Positions 9,185-18,193 of a DNA stretch of 64,000 nt are shown here, piece after piece. The position numbers and the translations under genes are program-made. Source of the DNA: Actinoplanes sandaracinus (GTDB taxonomy: Bacteria; Actinomycetota; Actinomycetes; Mycobacteriales; Micromonosporaceae); assembly GCF_030009775.1 (NCBI RefSeq), contig NZ_JASCTH010000035.1, positions 1 to 64,000 of the forward strand. The letters run 5' to 3'. Under the pieces are notes generated by a model. It did no database searches. It was not told the origin of the DNA and worked only from the letters and a program-made list of their open reading frames with translations. How positions within the stretch are numbered: position 1 is the stretch's first letter; every line of letters begins with the position of its first letter.

Positions 9185-9624
9185 GCTGGGCTCTTCTCTA
9201 CGGCCGGGTTTTCCGCCGGCCGGCCGGCGGCCAGCTTCTCCGCGGCCTGGAGAACACCGACCACGACGTGCACGGCGATGATCCCGTTGACCGCGTGCAG
9301 CGCGCCGATGGTGAGGCTGAGCGCGGTGCTGGCGCCCGAGGCGTCGGTGAACGCGTTCGCCAGCACCGCGATGAGCGCTTGCAGCAGGACCAGCCCGAGC
9401 GGCAGGACCGACTGGGCGACGACCCGCCCCGGCGCCCGGGCCAGCGCGGCGCACACCATGGTGAGAAGGCTGAGGAGGGGGATCACCACCATCCCGGTGA
9501 TGCTGTGCAGCGCGTAGGCGCCGTCGCCGGCGGGTTTGGTGAACGCGCCCACGGCGGCGAACACGAATTGCAGCGCGAACGCGGCCAGTAGTACGGCGCT
9601 GACGATGACGAAAGCTCTACGCAC
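9181..9624 (-). CDS. Small four-helix membrane protein (DUF6220-like)
   Basis: 147 residues, almost entirely hydrophobic, with about four membrane helices: FVIVSAVLLAAFALQF, MVVIPLLSLLTMVCA, VLPLGLVLLQALIAV and NGIIAVHVVVGVLQ, and two helices containing a histidine (ALHSI, LHAVNG). Start is GTG 9624, chosen because AGGAGAG sits 5 bases upstream; longer reading frames upstream lose membrane character. It overlaps the preceding gene by 8 bases and the multicopper oxidase by 4. The family resembles DUF6220 proteins; a role as membrane partner of the oxidase is inference only. Confidence 0.72.
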   Translation of the reverse strand: MRRAFVIVSAVLLAAFALQFVFAAVGAFTKPAGDGAYALHSITGMVVIPLLSLLTMVCAALARAPGRVVAQSVLPLGLVLLQALIAVLANAFTDASGASTALSLTIGALHAVNGIIAVHVVVGVLQAAEKLAAGRPAENPAVEKSPA

Positions 9625-10660
9625 GGTGACTCTCCTGGCGGTGGGCCGGGTCGAGTGCCCGGGCGACGTGGTCGGTGGCCGTGATCGCGCCGTACGCGAC
9701 GAGCCGGACGAGGTCCGCGTCCGCCGGGTGCGACAGCCGCCAGAGGCCGACGTCACCCGGGCTGATCGCGGCGGGCGCGAACGCGGCCAGCAGGGCGATC
9801 CGGGTGCCGACGCGGTCGGTTCCGGGCAGGTCGCGGACGAGTTCGCCGGCCCACTCGGCCGGCTGGTCCGGATGCCGGCCGTCCTCCCAGCGCACGGTCG
9901 CCGTGACGGTCCGCCGGGCCACGTCACTGAGCAGGTCACCGCCGGAGGTGGCGGCGTCCGTCAGCGCCGCGTACGCCACACCGACCGGGCTGTCGGTGGC
10001 CCAGGCCGGCGGCGGGGTGGGCCCGGTGTCCAGGAGCGGGAGGCTGCCGCCGGGCTCGTTCCGTTCACGGGACATCCGGGCGTAGAGCCGGCCCCCGGCG
10101 GATCGCACGACGGGGAAGCGCTGCAGACCGCCGGGGAGCAGGTCCGGGGCGAGCAGCGCCGAGACGACCCGGTTGATGAAGTGGAAGGCCAGCAGGGTGC
10201 CGGTGAGCTGCGGGCCGTACGGGCTCGTCCACCCGGTCGCCCGGGGATTGCGGCTGCCGGCGGCCCAGTGGACGAGCTCGGCGTGGGCGGGATGCGACGG
10301 TGTGCCGCCCCGGGCGATGACTTCGGCCAGTTCGTGCTCGTCCAGCGCGTGCAGCAGTGTCACGTGGGCGTCGACGCAGAACTGGCAGCGGTTGGCCCGG
10401 GACACCGCCGACGCCACGACTTCCCGGTCGACCCGGCTCGTGCCCCCGGCGAGCCCCGTGCCCCCGGCGAGTCTCGTGCCCCCGGCGAGCAGCGCCTCGC
10501 GCATCAGCGCCCAGGAGGCGGCCAGGATCTCCGGCACGGCCGAGAGCGCCTGAAAGGCGGGCGCCGGCCCGATGAAGTCGTCGCGCATCTGCCGGTAGAC
10601 CTGGGCGGTGCGGCCGGTCGCCGCTCGCGGTGGGGCGGGTGTGAAGAAGCGGTATGTCAT
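9617..10660 (-). CDS. AhpD/carboxymuconolactone decarboxylase-like protein
   Basis: 347 residues with the alkylhydroperoxidase-type redox motif CQFCVDAH (CxxC followed by H) near residue 95, the signature of AhpD/CMD family peroxidase cores. The C-terminal half is long for the family and of unclear function, suggesting a two-domain CMD protein. ATG at 10660 lacks a good Shine-Dalgarno; the message may be leaderless. It heads the operon ending in the multicopper oxidase, and is divergent from the histidine kinase, so oxidative or copper stress is a sensible context. An in-frame 18-base triplicate repeat lies at residues 57-74. Confidence 0.78.
   Translation of the reverse strand: MTYRFFTPAPPRAATGRTAQVYRQMRDDFIGPAPAFQALSAVPEILAASWALMREALLAGGTRLAGGTGLAGGTSRVDREVVASAVSRANRCQFCVDAHVTLLHALDEHELAEVIARGGTPSHPAHAELVHWAAGSRNPRATGWTSPYGPQLTGTLLAFHFINRVVSALLAPDLLPGGLQRFPVVRSAGGRLYARMSRERNEPGGSLPLLDTGPTPPPAWATDSPVGVAYAALTDAATSGGDLLSDVARRTVTATVRWEDGRHPDQPAEWAGELVRDLPGTDRVGTRIALLAAFAPAAISPGDVGLWRLSHPADADLVRLVAYGAITATDHVARALDPAHRQESHRA
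10439..10492 (-). repeat. Three 18-bp in-frame tandem repeats in AhpD-like gene
   Basis: Units 10439-10456, 10457-10474 and 10475-10492 share CGTGCCCCCGGCGAG and differ only in the last three bases. On the coding strand they encode Leu-Ala-Gly-Gly-Thr-X three times just before the redox motif. They keep the frame, so this is a replication-slippage expansion of a surface loop or linker. Confidence 0.85.
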
Positions 10661-10732
10661 GCGGTCGATGCTCGTCCGGGCGCCGCGCGGAGGCGTCGTG
10701 CCGCCGCAGACACCTGGGTGATGCCGGTACCG

Positions 10733-10785
10733 CGCCCGCAGTACGCCCGGCCTACTGCGGGCGAGGGATGACCACTGTCGACAGT
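10733..10785. promoter_or_regulatory. Inverted repeats in divergent AhpD/kinase promoter region
   Basis: The 142 bases between the divergent start codons hold a perfect 11-base inverted repeat, CGCCCGCAGTA (10733-10743) and TACTGCGGGCG (10753-10763) separated by 9 bases, and a 12-base perfect palindrome ACTGTCGACAGT (10774-10785) only 18 bases before the kinase ATG. Position makes them candidate operators for both operons; the response regulator encoded two genes away is the natural candidate ligand for the first. The 11-base repeat could also be a hairpin. Confidence 0.6.
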
Positions 10786-10802
10786 CGTCCTACAGTTCGC
10801 TC

Positions 10803-11933
10803 ATGCGCCCGGACCTGCCCTACGCCCTCGGCGGCGTCACGCTCGGCCTCGCCCTGCTCGGCAACGCGGCCCTCGCTCCGGACGCCGGTCCGGTGGGAGC
10901 GATCGACGTCGCCCTGATCCTCGCCATGGCCGCGGCCCTCGCGGTGTGCCGGCGTCACCCGGCGCCGGCGCTGCTCGTGGTGACCACGGCCATGCTGGCC
11001 CTGCACGTCCGGGTGCATCCCGGGGTGGCCGCCGCGTTCCCCGTCCTCGCGGCCGTCTACGTCGCCGCCTGGCGCGGGCATCGGCTGGCCGCCGCCGCGG
11101 CCGGTGTCGTCTTCCTCGCCGGCTTCCTGGCCCGCGACATCTCGGTCGCACCGGCCGGCCGGCCCGGCCAGCAGATCCTGGAACGCACCAGTCTGCTGCT
11201 GGGGTGGTTCGTGGCGGCCAACGTAGCGGGCCTGGTCGCGCGGCAGCACCGGGCGTACCTGGAACAGGTGGAGCAACGGGCCGCCGAGGCGGAACGCACC
11301 CGCGAGGAGATGGCGTTGCGCCGCGCCGGTGAGGAACGCCTGCGCATCGCCCGGGACCTGCACGACTCGCTGACCCACAGCATCTCGGTGATCAAGGTGC
11401 AGGCCGGGATCGCCGTGCATCTGGGCCGTAAGCAGGGCGAGGAGCCGTCGGCCGCGCTGCTGGCGATCCAGGAGGCCAGCAGCGCGGCGATGCGCGAGCT
11501 GCGGTCGACGCTGGCGGTCCTGCGCTCGCCCGCTGAGGAGGACCGCGTCAGCCTGGCCCGGGTGGACGAGCTCGCGGAGCGGACCCGAGCGGCCGGGGTG
11601 CCGGTGGACGTCATCGTCACCGGGGAGCCGCCGGACGTGCCCGTCGAGGTGGACCAGGCCGGGTATCGCGTCGTCCAGGAGGCGCTGACCAACGTCACCC
11701 GCCACGCCGGGTCCGCCACCGCCGAGGTGCACGTCGAGTACGCCCCCACCCGGCTGACCGTCGCGGTGACCGACGACGGGCGGGCCCCGGCGGCCGGGCC
11801 GGTGACCCCGGGAGTGGGACTGAGCGGCATGCGGGAACGGGTCACCGGGCTGGGCGGCACACTGCACGCGGCGCACCGTGACGGCGGCGGGTTCGCCGTA
11901 CGGGCCACCTTCCCGCTGGACGGCCCGGCATGA
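10803..11933 (+). CDS. Membrane sensor histidine kinase, NarL/DesK type
   Basis: 376 residues. About five short membrane helices occupy residues 1-145, then a coiled-coil linker (EQVEQRAAEAERTREEMALRR), a HisKA_3 dimerisation domain with phospho-acceptor His187 in RIARDLHDSLTHSIS, and a C-terminal HATPase domain (VVQEALTNVTRHAG, VTDDGRAP, GVGLSGMRERV). It has no large sensor domain, so it probably senses a signal at or in the membrane. ATG at 10803 has no evident Shine-Dalgarno, suggesting a leaderless transcript. The downstream response regulator overlaps its stop by 4 bases and is its expected partner. Confidence 0.92.
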   Translation: MRPDLPYALGGVTLGLALLGNAALAPDAGPVGAIDVALILAMAAALAVCRRHPAPALLVVTTAMLALHVRVHPGVAAAFPVLAAVYVAAWRGHRLAAAAAGVVFLAGFLARDISVAPAGRPGQQILERTSLLLGWFVAANVAGLVARQHRAYLEQVEQRAAEAERTREEMALRRAGEERLRIARDLHDSLTHSISVIKVQAGIAVHLGRKQGEEPSAALLAIQEASSAAMRELRSTLAVLRSPAEEDRVSLARVDELAERTRAAGVPVDVIVTGEPPDVPVEVDQAGYRVVQEALTNVTRHAGSATAEVHVEYAPTRLTVAVTDDGRAPAAGPVTPGVGLSGMRERVTGLGGTLHAAHRDGGGFAVRATFPLDGPA

Positions 11934-12592
11934 TCCGTGTGCTGCTCGCCGACGACCAGGCCCTGATGCGGGCCGGATTCCGCGCGCTGCTCGACGCCGA
12001 GGACGACGTGGAGGTCGTCGGTGAGGCCGTCGACGGGGGCTCCGCCGTGGAACTGGCACGGCGGCTGCGCCCGGACGTCGTGCTGATGGATGTGCAGATG
12101 CCGAGACTCGACGGCATCGAGGCCACCCGCCGTATCGGCGCCGACCCCGGTCTGGCCGGCGTGCGCGTGCTGATCCTCACCAACTACGAGCTCGACGCCT
12201 ACGTCTTCGCCGCGCTCCGCGCCGGCGCCAGTGGATTCCTGCTCAAGGACGCCGACCCGGCGGACCTGTTGCAGGCGATCGCGGTCGTGGCCCGCGGTGA
12301 CGCGCTGCTGGCCCCCACGGTCACCCGGACGCTCATCAGCGAGTTCGTGACCGGCCCGGCGCCGGCCGACCCGGCGGTCGGGCGCGACGTGCTGACCGCC
12401 CGCGAACAGGAGATCGTCGAACTCGTGGCCCGCGGGCTCAGCAACGACGACATCGCCGGGCGCATGGTGATCAGCCCGTTGACCGCCAAGACCCACGTCA
12501 ACCGGGCGATGGCGAAACTGCACTGCCGCGATCGCGCCCAGTTGGTCGTGTGGGCGTACGAATCAGGTCTGATCACGCCGCGCCGCCGGTGA
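11930..12592 (+). CDS. LuxR/NarL-family response regulator
   Basis: 220 residues: receiver domain with acidic pocket (ADDQ) and phosphorylatable Asp54 (VLMDVQMP), conserved Thr (ILTNYE) and Lys (LLKDAD), followed by a C-terminal LuxR helix-turn-helix (LTAREQEIVELVARGLSNDDIA...AKTHVNRAMAKL). Start ATG overlaps the kinase stop (ATGA). Probable targets are its own operon and the divergent AhpD/multicopper oxidase operon via the inverted repeats between them. Confidence 0.93.
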   Translation: MIRVLLADDQALMRAGFRALLDAEDDVEVVGEAVDGGSAVELARRLRPDVVLMDVQMPRLDGIEATRRIGADPGLAGVRVLILTNYELDAYVFAALRAGASGFLLKDADPADLLQAIAVVARGDALLAPTVTRTLISEFVTGPAPADPAVGRDVLTAREQEIVELVARGLSNDDIAGRMVISPLTAKTHVNRAMAKLHCRDRAQLVVWAYESGLITPRRR

Positions 12593-12900
12593 CGGGCGCA
12601 TCGCGCCGGCGCTGGCGAGTGGTGCGCCGGCTGGTGGAGCTGAGTGCGGCGGGTCCGCTGTCGCGGGAACAGGTGGCGCTGGCCGCGCAAGGTCTGGGTG
12701 TCGGACCGCACGGTGTGGCGGTTGGTGGCGAAGGCGCTGGGCCGCGCCGAGCAGGTGGCGGGGCCGCGAGGGTGATCATGTCGAGGCGTCGGTGGAGGTC
12801 GACGTCGACGGGCGGTTGATGTAGCCGTGGGTGACGTGGTTCATCGACTGCGCGACGAGCGTGGTGACCGGGGTCGCGGTCACGCCGGCGAGTCATGCCA
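12593..12900 (+). pseudogene. Decayed integrase-core (rve-type) transposase remnant
   Basis: Fragments of one transposase are spread over different frames. Near the start an N-terminal helix-turn-helix-like stretch reads RLVELSAAGPLSREQVALAA, then after a one-base shift VSDRTVWRLVAKALGRAEQVAG. From 12831 the first catalytic-aspartate strand of an rve core reads TWFIDCATSVVTGVAVTP, after which similarity stops. Frameshifts, a stop before the core and no C-terminal half show that it is dead. It marks the left edge of the mobile-element debris that runs to 18.9 kb. No terminal inverted repeat or target duplication could be recognised. Confidence 0.6.
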
Positions 12901-13045
12901 CTGTCGGATCACCGGACAATGGAGTATGTCGATGTCTGACGGCGCGTAGGGTCTGCCTGCGGCTTTCCCGGCGGCGACGGGCGGGCCGCCGTCGAGCCGA
13001 GCCCGCTACGTTCAGGGACGGGCATTCGCCACCAGGAGGGCCGCG

Positions 13046-13594
13046 ATGACCACCCCCACCGCGCCGGGCGCCAACCCCCAGAAGGTCACCGGTGAACAGC
13101 GCGTCGCCAAGGTGTTCGGCCTCACCGGCGACAACTGGTTTCGCCACGCCAACCCGATCAGTGTTGCGACCCGGTTTGCCGTCCTGCCGCTGCTCGCGCT
13201 GTCGATCTGGAGCCGCGACTGGATCGGGTGGTGGTGCCTGGCGCCGGTCGTCCTGTCGCTGGTCTTCATGATGATCAACCCGGTGCTGTTCCCGCGGCCT
13301 CGATCGACCCGCAACTGGGCGTCGAGAGGCGTCTTCGGCGAACGGGTCTGGTCGGAGCGCACCACAGTTGCGGTTCCTGACCAGTTCAATGCGCGCGTGC
13401 TCGCTGTCACTTACGCGATCCAGCTCGTCGGCGCGGTGGTGCTCACCTACGGGCTGGTCCGCCTCGATGCGGTCGACACCGTGGCCGGAATCATCATCCT
13501 GCAGGCCGCCAAGGCCTGGTACATCGATCGTCAGGTGTTGCTGTTCGAAGACATGAAGACCCGGCACGAACCGTACGCCGCATGGGAGTACTGA
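13046..13594 (+). CDS. DUF6653-like integral membrane protein
   Basis: 182 residues with about four membrane helices and the conserved-looking N-terminal phrase WFRHANPISVATRF, followed by WSRDWIGWWCLAPV, NPVLFPRP and WASRGVFGERVW, the pattern of the DUF6653 family. ATG at 13046 has AGGAGG 5 bases upstream. The C-terminus RQVLLFEDMKTR is charged and probably cytoplasmic. Function is unknown for the family. The gene stands alone between mobile-element and hydrolase remnants, with intact codon usage. Confidence 0.75.
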   Translation: MTTPTAPGANPQKVTGEQRVAKVFGLTGDNWFRHANPISVATRFAVLPLLALSIWSRDWIGWWCLAPVVLSLVFMMINPVLFPRPRSTRNWASRGVFGERVWSERTTVAVPDQFNARVLAVTYAIQLVGAVVLTYGLVRLDAVDTVAGIIILQAAKAWYIDRQVLLFEDMKTRHEPYAAWEY

Positions 13595-13681
13595 ACGCCG
13601 GAACCGCGTCCCGACGTACAGCCCGGACCAGCGGATGAGTCCGGCCCGAAGGGCGCTGACATACGGGAGCTGAGGCGATGA

Positions 13682-14509
13682 AGACGATTCGACGACGGCT
13701 GGGACGTCCGCGGCGCCGGCGGCACCGCCCGGGTCAACTGCTTCGGCGACCCGGCACAGCGACAAGCCTTCTGGGCCGGCAAGCCGATCCCGACGACCGC
13801 CGCCGAACAGCGGGCCTATCTGGCGACGACCGCCGAGTTCGCGCGCCGCTGCGGCGCGGCCAACGGCGAGCTACTCACGCACATCTCCACCGCGGACACC
13901 GCCCCCGACCTCGACCACCTGCGCCACCTCGTCGGCGACGAACAGCTGTCGTACCTGGGTGAGTCGTACGGCACCTTCATCGGCCAGGTCTACGCGAACA
14001 TGTATCCCCGGCGGATACGGGCCATGGCACTCGACGGCATCGCCGACCCCGTCGCCGTCACCGGCGGAACCGAGACCGCCCTCGCCGCCGCGCTCGTCAG
14101 CACCGACGAGGCGTTCGGGCAGTTCCTCGCCACCTGTCAGGCCGCCGCCCTGGCCGGTCACGGACCCGTCGCTCCCCGCGTCGACGCGATGCTGCGGCGA
14201 CTCCGGCACACCCCGCTGCCTGCGCCGCACGCCACCCCACCGGGAACGCTGTCCTACCAGGAGGCGCTCGCACCACTGAAGTTCGCCATCCTGGGCCACC
14301 CCGTCCTGTGGCCGCAGGTCATTCACCAGTTCACTCAGATCAGCCGGATCGGCGGCGCACCGCTGGGCTGGGGCATGGGAGCGGCCTGCGCCTCCTGGCC
14401 GGCTGGAACGGTTTGGTATCCTCCGTTCCGGAGGGCGCGTATGGACGCTCTTCCCCGGACGAGATGTGCGCCGTACCCGGTCTGCAAAGACGACGCTCGC
14501 GGGAGCGTC
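13682..14509 (+). pseudogene. 5'-truncated TAP-like alpha/beta hydrolase
   Basis: In the frame of position 13682 the DNA encodes the middle and part of the C-terminus of a tripeptidyl-aminopeptidase-like secreted hydrolase: WDVRGAGGTARVNCFGD corresponds to the usual DPRG..S.PVNC region, LDHLRHLVGDEQLSYLGESYGTFIGQ is the region with the nucleophile elbow GESYGT. A stop at 13679 closes the frame upstream, the signal peptide and first strands (about 100 residues) are missing, and the ATG at 13678 is in another frame. At the other end the frame runs without a stop into the MBL gene. A broken gene left by rearrangement; expression as a functional enzyme is unlikely. Confidence 0.68.
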
Positions 14510-15382
14510 ATGACCAGCACGCGCGTCGACTTCACCTCTTCAGCCCCGGTACCCGGCACGATGGACGTCCGGTGGATCCACGGGTCACCCTCGGCCAAGC
14601 ACAACACCGATCCCGACATCCAGGTGCATGCCTACAACGAGCACACATTCATCCTGCGCCAGAACAAGGCGATCGATTACGAGGCGCCGTTCCTGTTCCT
14701 GTTGTTCGGCAACGACCGGGCGGTCCTGCTCGACACCGGCGCCACCGCCTCAGCGGAGCACTTTCCGATACAGCGAACCGTCGATGACCTGACTCGGCGA
14801 TGGCTGGCCGTCCATCCGCGCGAGGACTACGAACTGCTGGTCCTGCACACCCACGCCCACGGCGACCATACCGCCGGTGACACCCAATTCACCGGCCGTG
14901 CCGGCACCGTCGTCGTCGGCGCTGACCGCGCCACCGCGTGGGCGTACCTCGAGCTCGACGAGCCGGGCCGGGCCGGCCGTGTCGACCTCGGCGGACGCAT
15001 GCTGGAGTGCCTGGCCACTCCCGGCCACCACGAATCGGCCATCACCTTCTACGACCGGTACACCGGGCTGCTGTTCACCGGCGACACCGTCTACCCGGGG
15101 CGGCTCTACGTCAACGACTGGCCCGCCTTTCGGAGCACCATGGACAGCCTCATCCGATTCGCCGAGTCACGGCCCGTCACCCATGTTCTCGGCTGTCACA
15201 TCGAGATGACAGGCGTACCGGGCGTGGACTATCCGGTCCGCACCACCTTCCAGCCCGATGAACCGCCGTTGCAGATGACCACGCAACAGCTGCGGGACAT
15301 CCGCGCGGCGATCGACGAGGTGGGCGACCGTACCGGCCGGCACGCCTTTGCCGACTTCATCATCTGCTACGAGCAGCCGTGA
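14510..15382 (+). CDS. MBL-fold metallo-hydrolase
   Basis: 290 residues with the metallo-beta-lactamase signature HTHAHGDHTAGD, a later TPGHHESAITFY and GDTVYPGRLY, and a final CHIEMTG, giving the usual binuclear zinc ligands. The ATG at 14510 is chosen for GGGAG 5-6 bases upstream and because upstream in-frame sequence belongs to the truncated hydrolase. Substrate is unknown: glyoxalase II-like, lactonase and quinolone-type hydrolases all share this fold. It overlaps the PhzF-like gene by 4 bases (GTGA), so the two are coupled. Confidence 0.84.
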   Translation: MTSTRVDFTSSAPVPGTMDVRWIHGSPSAKHNTDPDIQVHAYNEHTFILRQNKAIDYEAPFLFLLFGNDRAVLLDTGATASAEHFPIQRTVDDLTRRWLAVHPREDYELLVLHTHAHGDHTAGDTQFTGRAGTVVVGADRATAWAYLELDEPGRAGRVDLGGRMLECLATPGHHESAITFYDRYTGLLFTGDTVYPGRLYVNDWPAFRSTMDSLIRFAESRPVTHVLGCHIEMTGVPGVDYPVRTTFQPDEPPLQMTTQQLRDIRAAIDEVGDRTGRHAFADFIICYEQP

Positions 15383-16320
15383 GCGAGGCGATGCAGCGGA
15401 TGCGCCCCATGCCGGACGCCGCCGTACTGCTGGCCGGCTCCGCCTTCGTCGACCCCGGCGATCCCACCGGGGAACTCGGCAACCCCTTCGCCGTCGTACT
15501 GGGCGGCGACGTGGCCGACTGGGACGCCGCTCGCCGATCGGCGTTGGCGCGGCGCACCGGAACCCCCGAGACCGTCTTCATCGACGCCTTCGATCCGGCA
15601 CCCGGTGACGACGGCTGGTCCAGCATCGAGGTCGCCGTCACCGTCCTGACGCCTACCGGCGAACACCTCGGTGCGTGCGCCCACGGCATCATGGGAGCGG
15701 TCCGCGCCTTGGCGGACACAGTGAGCAGCAGCGGTGCTCCCCACCGCTTCAAGATCACGACCTCGACCGGGGTACGCACTCAGGCGCTACTCCATCCCGA
15801 CGGTGCAGTCGAACTCGGCTTCCAGGCACTGGAGGCGCGCCACGTAGCAGGCTGCGGGCCCGCGGTGGACGAGGTGTTCGGCGTTGCAGTGTCGACGGCG
15901 GGGTCACTTCCGATTCTTTCCGTCGGCTCGCCCAAACTCACCGTCGAGGTGCCGGGCGCAACACTCGACATGCTGCGGGCACGGCTGGACCGGCTCGACT
16001 ACGACCGGCTGATGAGCCTGCAACGAGACGTTGGCGTGAACGGCATCCACGTGTACAGCCGCGACCCGGCGACCGGCCTGCCGGCGTGCGCCATCCAGGT
16101 CAACGCCTATCTCGGCAGGGCACTTGTCGTGGATCGCGCCACCGGTGTGTCCCACGCAGCCCAGGTCGGCGGAGACCCCGCGGTCGAGCCCGGCCGGCGA
16201 CTACGAATCGCCCAGTACACCCAGGCCGGCTGCTCGGCCGTCATCGCTGTCACCAAGGGCCATCGCGGCCAGGTGACGGTCGGCGGAGCCACCACCCTCG
16301 CCGAGCCACGCATCGTGTGA
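15379..16320 (+). CDS. PhzF-like isomerase family protein
   Basis: 313 residues. The N-terminal GNPFAVVLGGD, central SVGSPKLTVEVPG and the phrase DRATGVSHAAQVGGD (counterpart of the PhzF/diaminopimelate-epimerase-fold ATG motif) identify the PhzF family, whose members isomerise or epimerise small acids. The first about 110 residues also include an atypical AFDPAPGDDGWSS segment. GTG at 15379 overlaps the MBL stop. Coupling with the hydrolase suggests consecutive steps on one small molecule. Family call is by motif pattern only. Confidence 0.62.
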   Translation: MSEAMQRMRPMPDAAVLLAGSAFVDPGDPTGELGNPFAVVLGGDVADWDAARRSALARRTGTPETVFIDAFDPAPGDDGWSSIEVAVTVLTPTGEHLGACAHGIMGAVRALADTVSSSGAPHRFKITTSTGVRTQALLHPDGAVELGFQALEARHVAGCGPAVDEVFGVAVSTAGSLPILSVGSPKLTVEVPGATLDMLRARLDRLDYDRLMSLQRDVGVNGIHVYSRDPATGLPACAIQVNAYLGRALVVDRATGVSHAAQVGGDPAVEPGRRLRIAQYTQAGCSAVIAVTKGHRGQVTVGGATTLAEPRIV

Positions 16321-16399
16321 CGGCGGCTCGCCAACCAGGAATTCATCGAGTAGCGCTGGTACCTGGGCACTTCCTCTGAAACGCCAAATGTACGGACGA

Positions 16400-17420
16400 G
16401 CGGGCTTCACCCTCCTACGCCACCGCATCCTGCTCGGCCAACTACTCACCCACCGTCACCACCGAGCACCCCATCACCGCCAGGCGGTGGCTGAACAAAC
16501 CGTCCGTCTCTGCGGTCCTGGCCGACCTCGCGGCTGGCCGACGAGCCCTGACCCACGAAGCCCTCGACGAGTTGCTCGACAGCCCGCCCCTTGCCCACCT
16601 CCGCCAAGTCCTCGTCGGCGTCGGCGCCCTGCCCGAGCGCGACGAGTACCCGGTCCGCCTCGAAATCTTCCTGACCAGCCTTCTCACATCCCAGCCAGAT
16701 CCCGACCAACGAAAACTCCTGCACCGGTACGCGATCTGGCACCTCCGGCGGCTTCGCCGACGCAACGGCCGCCCCCCTTACTCCGCAACAGTTCATATCC
16801 GCACGTCAACGCACCCACGCGGCCGTCGCCTGCCTGAACTGGCTGACGTCCCACGACCTCACCCTGGACGCCTGTCAATAGGCCGACGTCGACCAGTGGC
16901 TCACCGACGACTCCGCCGCCTACCGCCACACGGCCGGACACTTCATCCGCTGGGCCCACACCAACAAGCTCACCACCGCCCACGTCCCCGCTATCCGCTG
17001 GAACGGCCCCACCCAACCCCTCGATGACGAGCACCGCTGGACCGTCGCACGCCGGCTCCTGCACGACGACACCGTCCCAGCCCGAAGACCGTCTCGCCGG
17101 ACTCCTTCTCCTCCTCTAGGCTCAAGGGCCTCGCGACCATCGGGACCTTGGCACCGTCTCCATGGCTCTTTCCCAGCGGCCAGCCCGGACGGCCGATCAG
17201 CACCACACAACTGACCCAACGGCTGAACCAGCTCGGAATCCGGCCCAACCAGGCCCGCTGCACCGCGCTCTTCCAGCTCGCCACCGAAATCCCTGCCGCG
17301 ATCCTCGCCCGCACTCTCGGCATCCACCCCGACGTCGCTGTCGCCTGGCAACGTCTCTCCGCAGGCGACTGGGCCACATACGCGGCCCAGATCAGCCGTC
17401 GCGGCGCCCCACTGGCTTGA
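16400..17420 (+). pseudogene. Decayed tyrosine-recombinase-like gene
   Basis: Pieces of one protein appear in three frames: TARRWLNKPSVSAVLADLAA then LPERDEYPVRLEIFL and LLHRYAIWHLRRLRRRNGR (about 16460-16770); after a frameshift AAVACLNWLTSHDLTLDAC ending in an in-frame TAG; then YRHTAGHFIRWAHTNKL and HRWTVARRLLHDDTV; and from about 17150 QPGRPISTTQLTQRLNQLGI, ARCTALFQLATEIPAAILA and HPDVAVAWQRLSAGDW. This order is that of a family of actinobacterial site-specific-recombinase-like proteins next to mobile elements. Several frameshifts and a stop make it inactive. Confidence 0.68.
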
Positions 17421-17479
17421 GCCACCCCGTCGCCCACGATGGCGCTCCGCATGTCAGACCCGCCTGAAAAGATCAGGCC

Positions 17480-18193
17480 ATGCTGCAAGTTTGTCTGAAC
17501 GGCGCCAGAGTCCCCGCCGAATGCCCTCACCTCCCGGTGACCCCACAGGAACTCGCGGCGGCAGCCCGCACAGCCGTTGCCGCCGGCGCCCAGGACATCC
17601 ACCTGCACCCCAAGAACCGCGACGGTGAGGACACCCTGGACCCTGGCGCCGTCGCCGCGGCTCTCACAGCCGTGCGAGCCGTTGCCCCGGGCATCCCCGT
17701 CGGCGTCACCACGGGGGCCTGGACCACACCAGACCCCGCAAAGCGCGCTTCGCAGATCCGTTCCTGGACGGTGCTTCCCGATCACGCTTCCGTGAACTGG
17801 CATGAAGATGGCGCCGCCACAGTCGCCCGTACCCTGCTGGACCGGGGCATCGGCATCGAGGCGGGCATCTACTCGGGGACGCGAGCTGCACAGCGCTTCC
17901 TCAGCTGGCCCGAGTCCCACCGCGTCTTGCGGATCCTGGCCGAGGTCACAGAGACCAGCCCACAGGCGGCGATCCATGCGGCAACTGAACTTCTGGAAGA
18001 ACTCCGCTCAGCCACGAAATCGTCGATCCTCCTCCACGGCGAAGACGACGCAGCCTGGGCCATCCTGCAGATGGCCGCTTCCCTCCATCTGGACATGCGG
18101 ATCGGCTTGGAAGACGTGCTCCAACTACCAGACGGAACGACCGCCGAGACCAACGCCGACCTCATCCACGCAGCACTCGGCATCGTTCAGTAG
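17480..18193 (+). CDS. BKACE-like (DUF849) beta-keto acid cleavage protein
   Basis: 237 residues matching beta-keto acid cleavage enzymes, which split a beta-keto acid with acetyl-CoA using a bound metal in a TIM barrel: CLNGAR at the N-terminus, DIHLHPKNRDGEDTL (paired histidines as metal ligands), VGVTTGAW, HASVNWHEDGA, GIEAGIYSG, LHGEDDAAW and IGLEDVL. The enzyme is shorter than the roughly 280-residue norm but the barrel appears complete. ATG at 17480 has only a weak upstream purine stretch. It is intact although flanked on both sides by pseudogenes, so probably cargo of, or a survivor of, the inserted region. Confidence 0.78.
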   Translation: MLQVCLNGARVPAECPHLPVTPQELAAAARTAVAAGAQDIHLHPKNRDGEDTLDPGAVAAALTAVRAVAPGIPVGVTTGAWTTPDPAKRASQIRSWTVLPDHASVNWHEDGAATVARTLLDRGIGIEAGIYSGTRAAQRFLSWPESHRVLRILAEVTETSPQAAIHAATELLEELRSATKSSILLHGEDDAAWAILQMAASLHLDMRIGLEDVLQLPDGTTAETNADLIHAALGIVQ

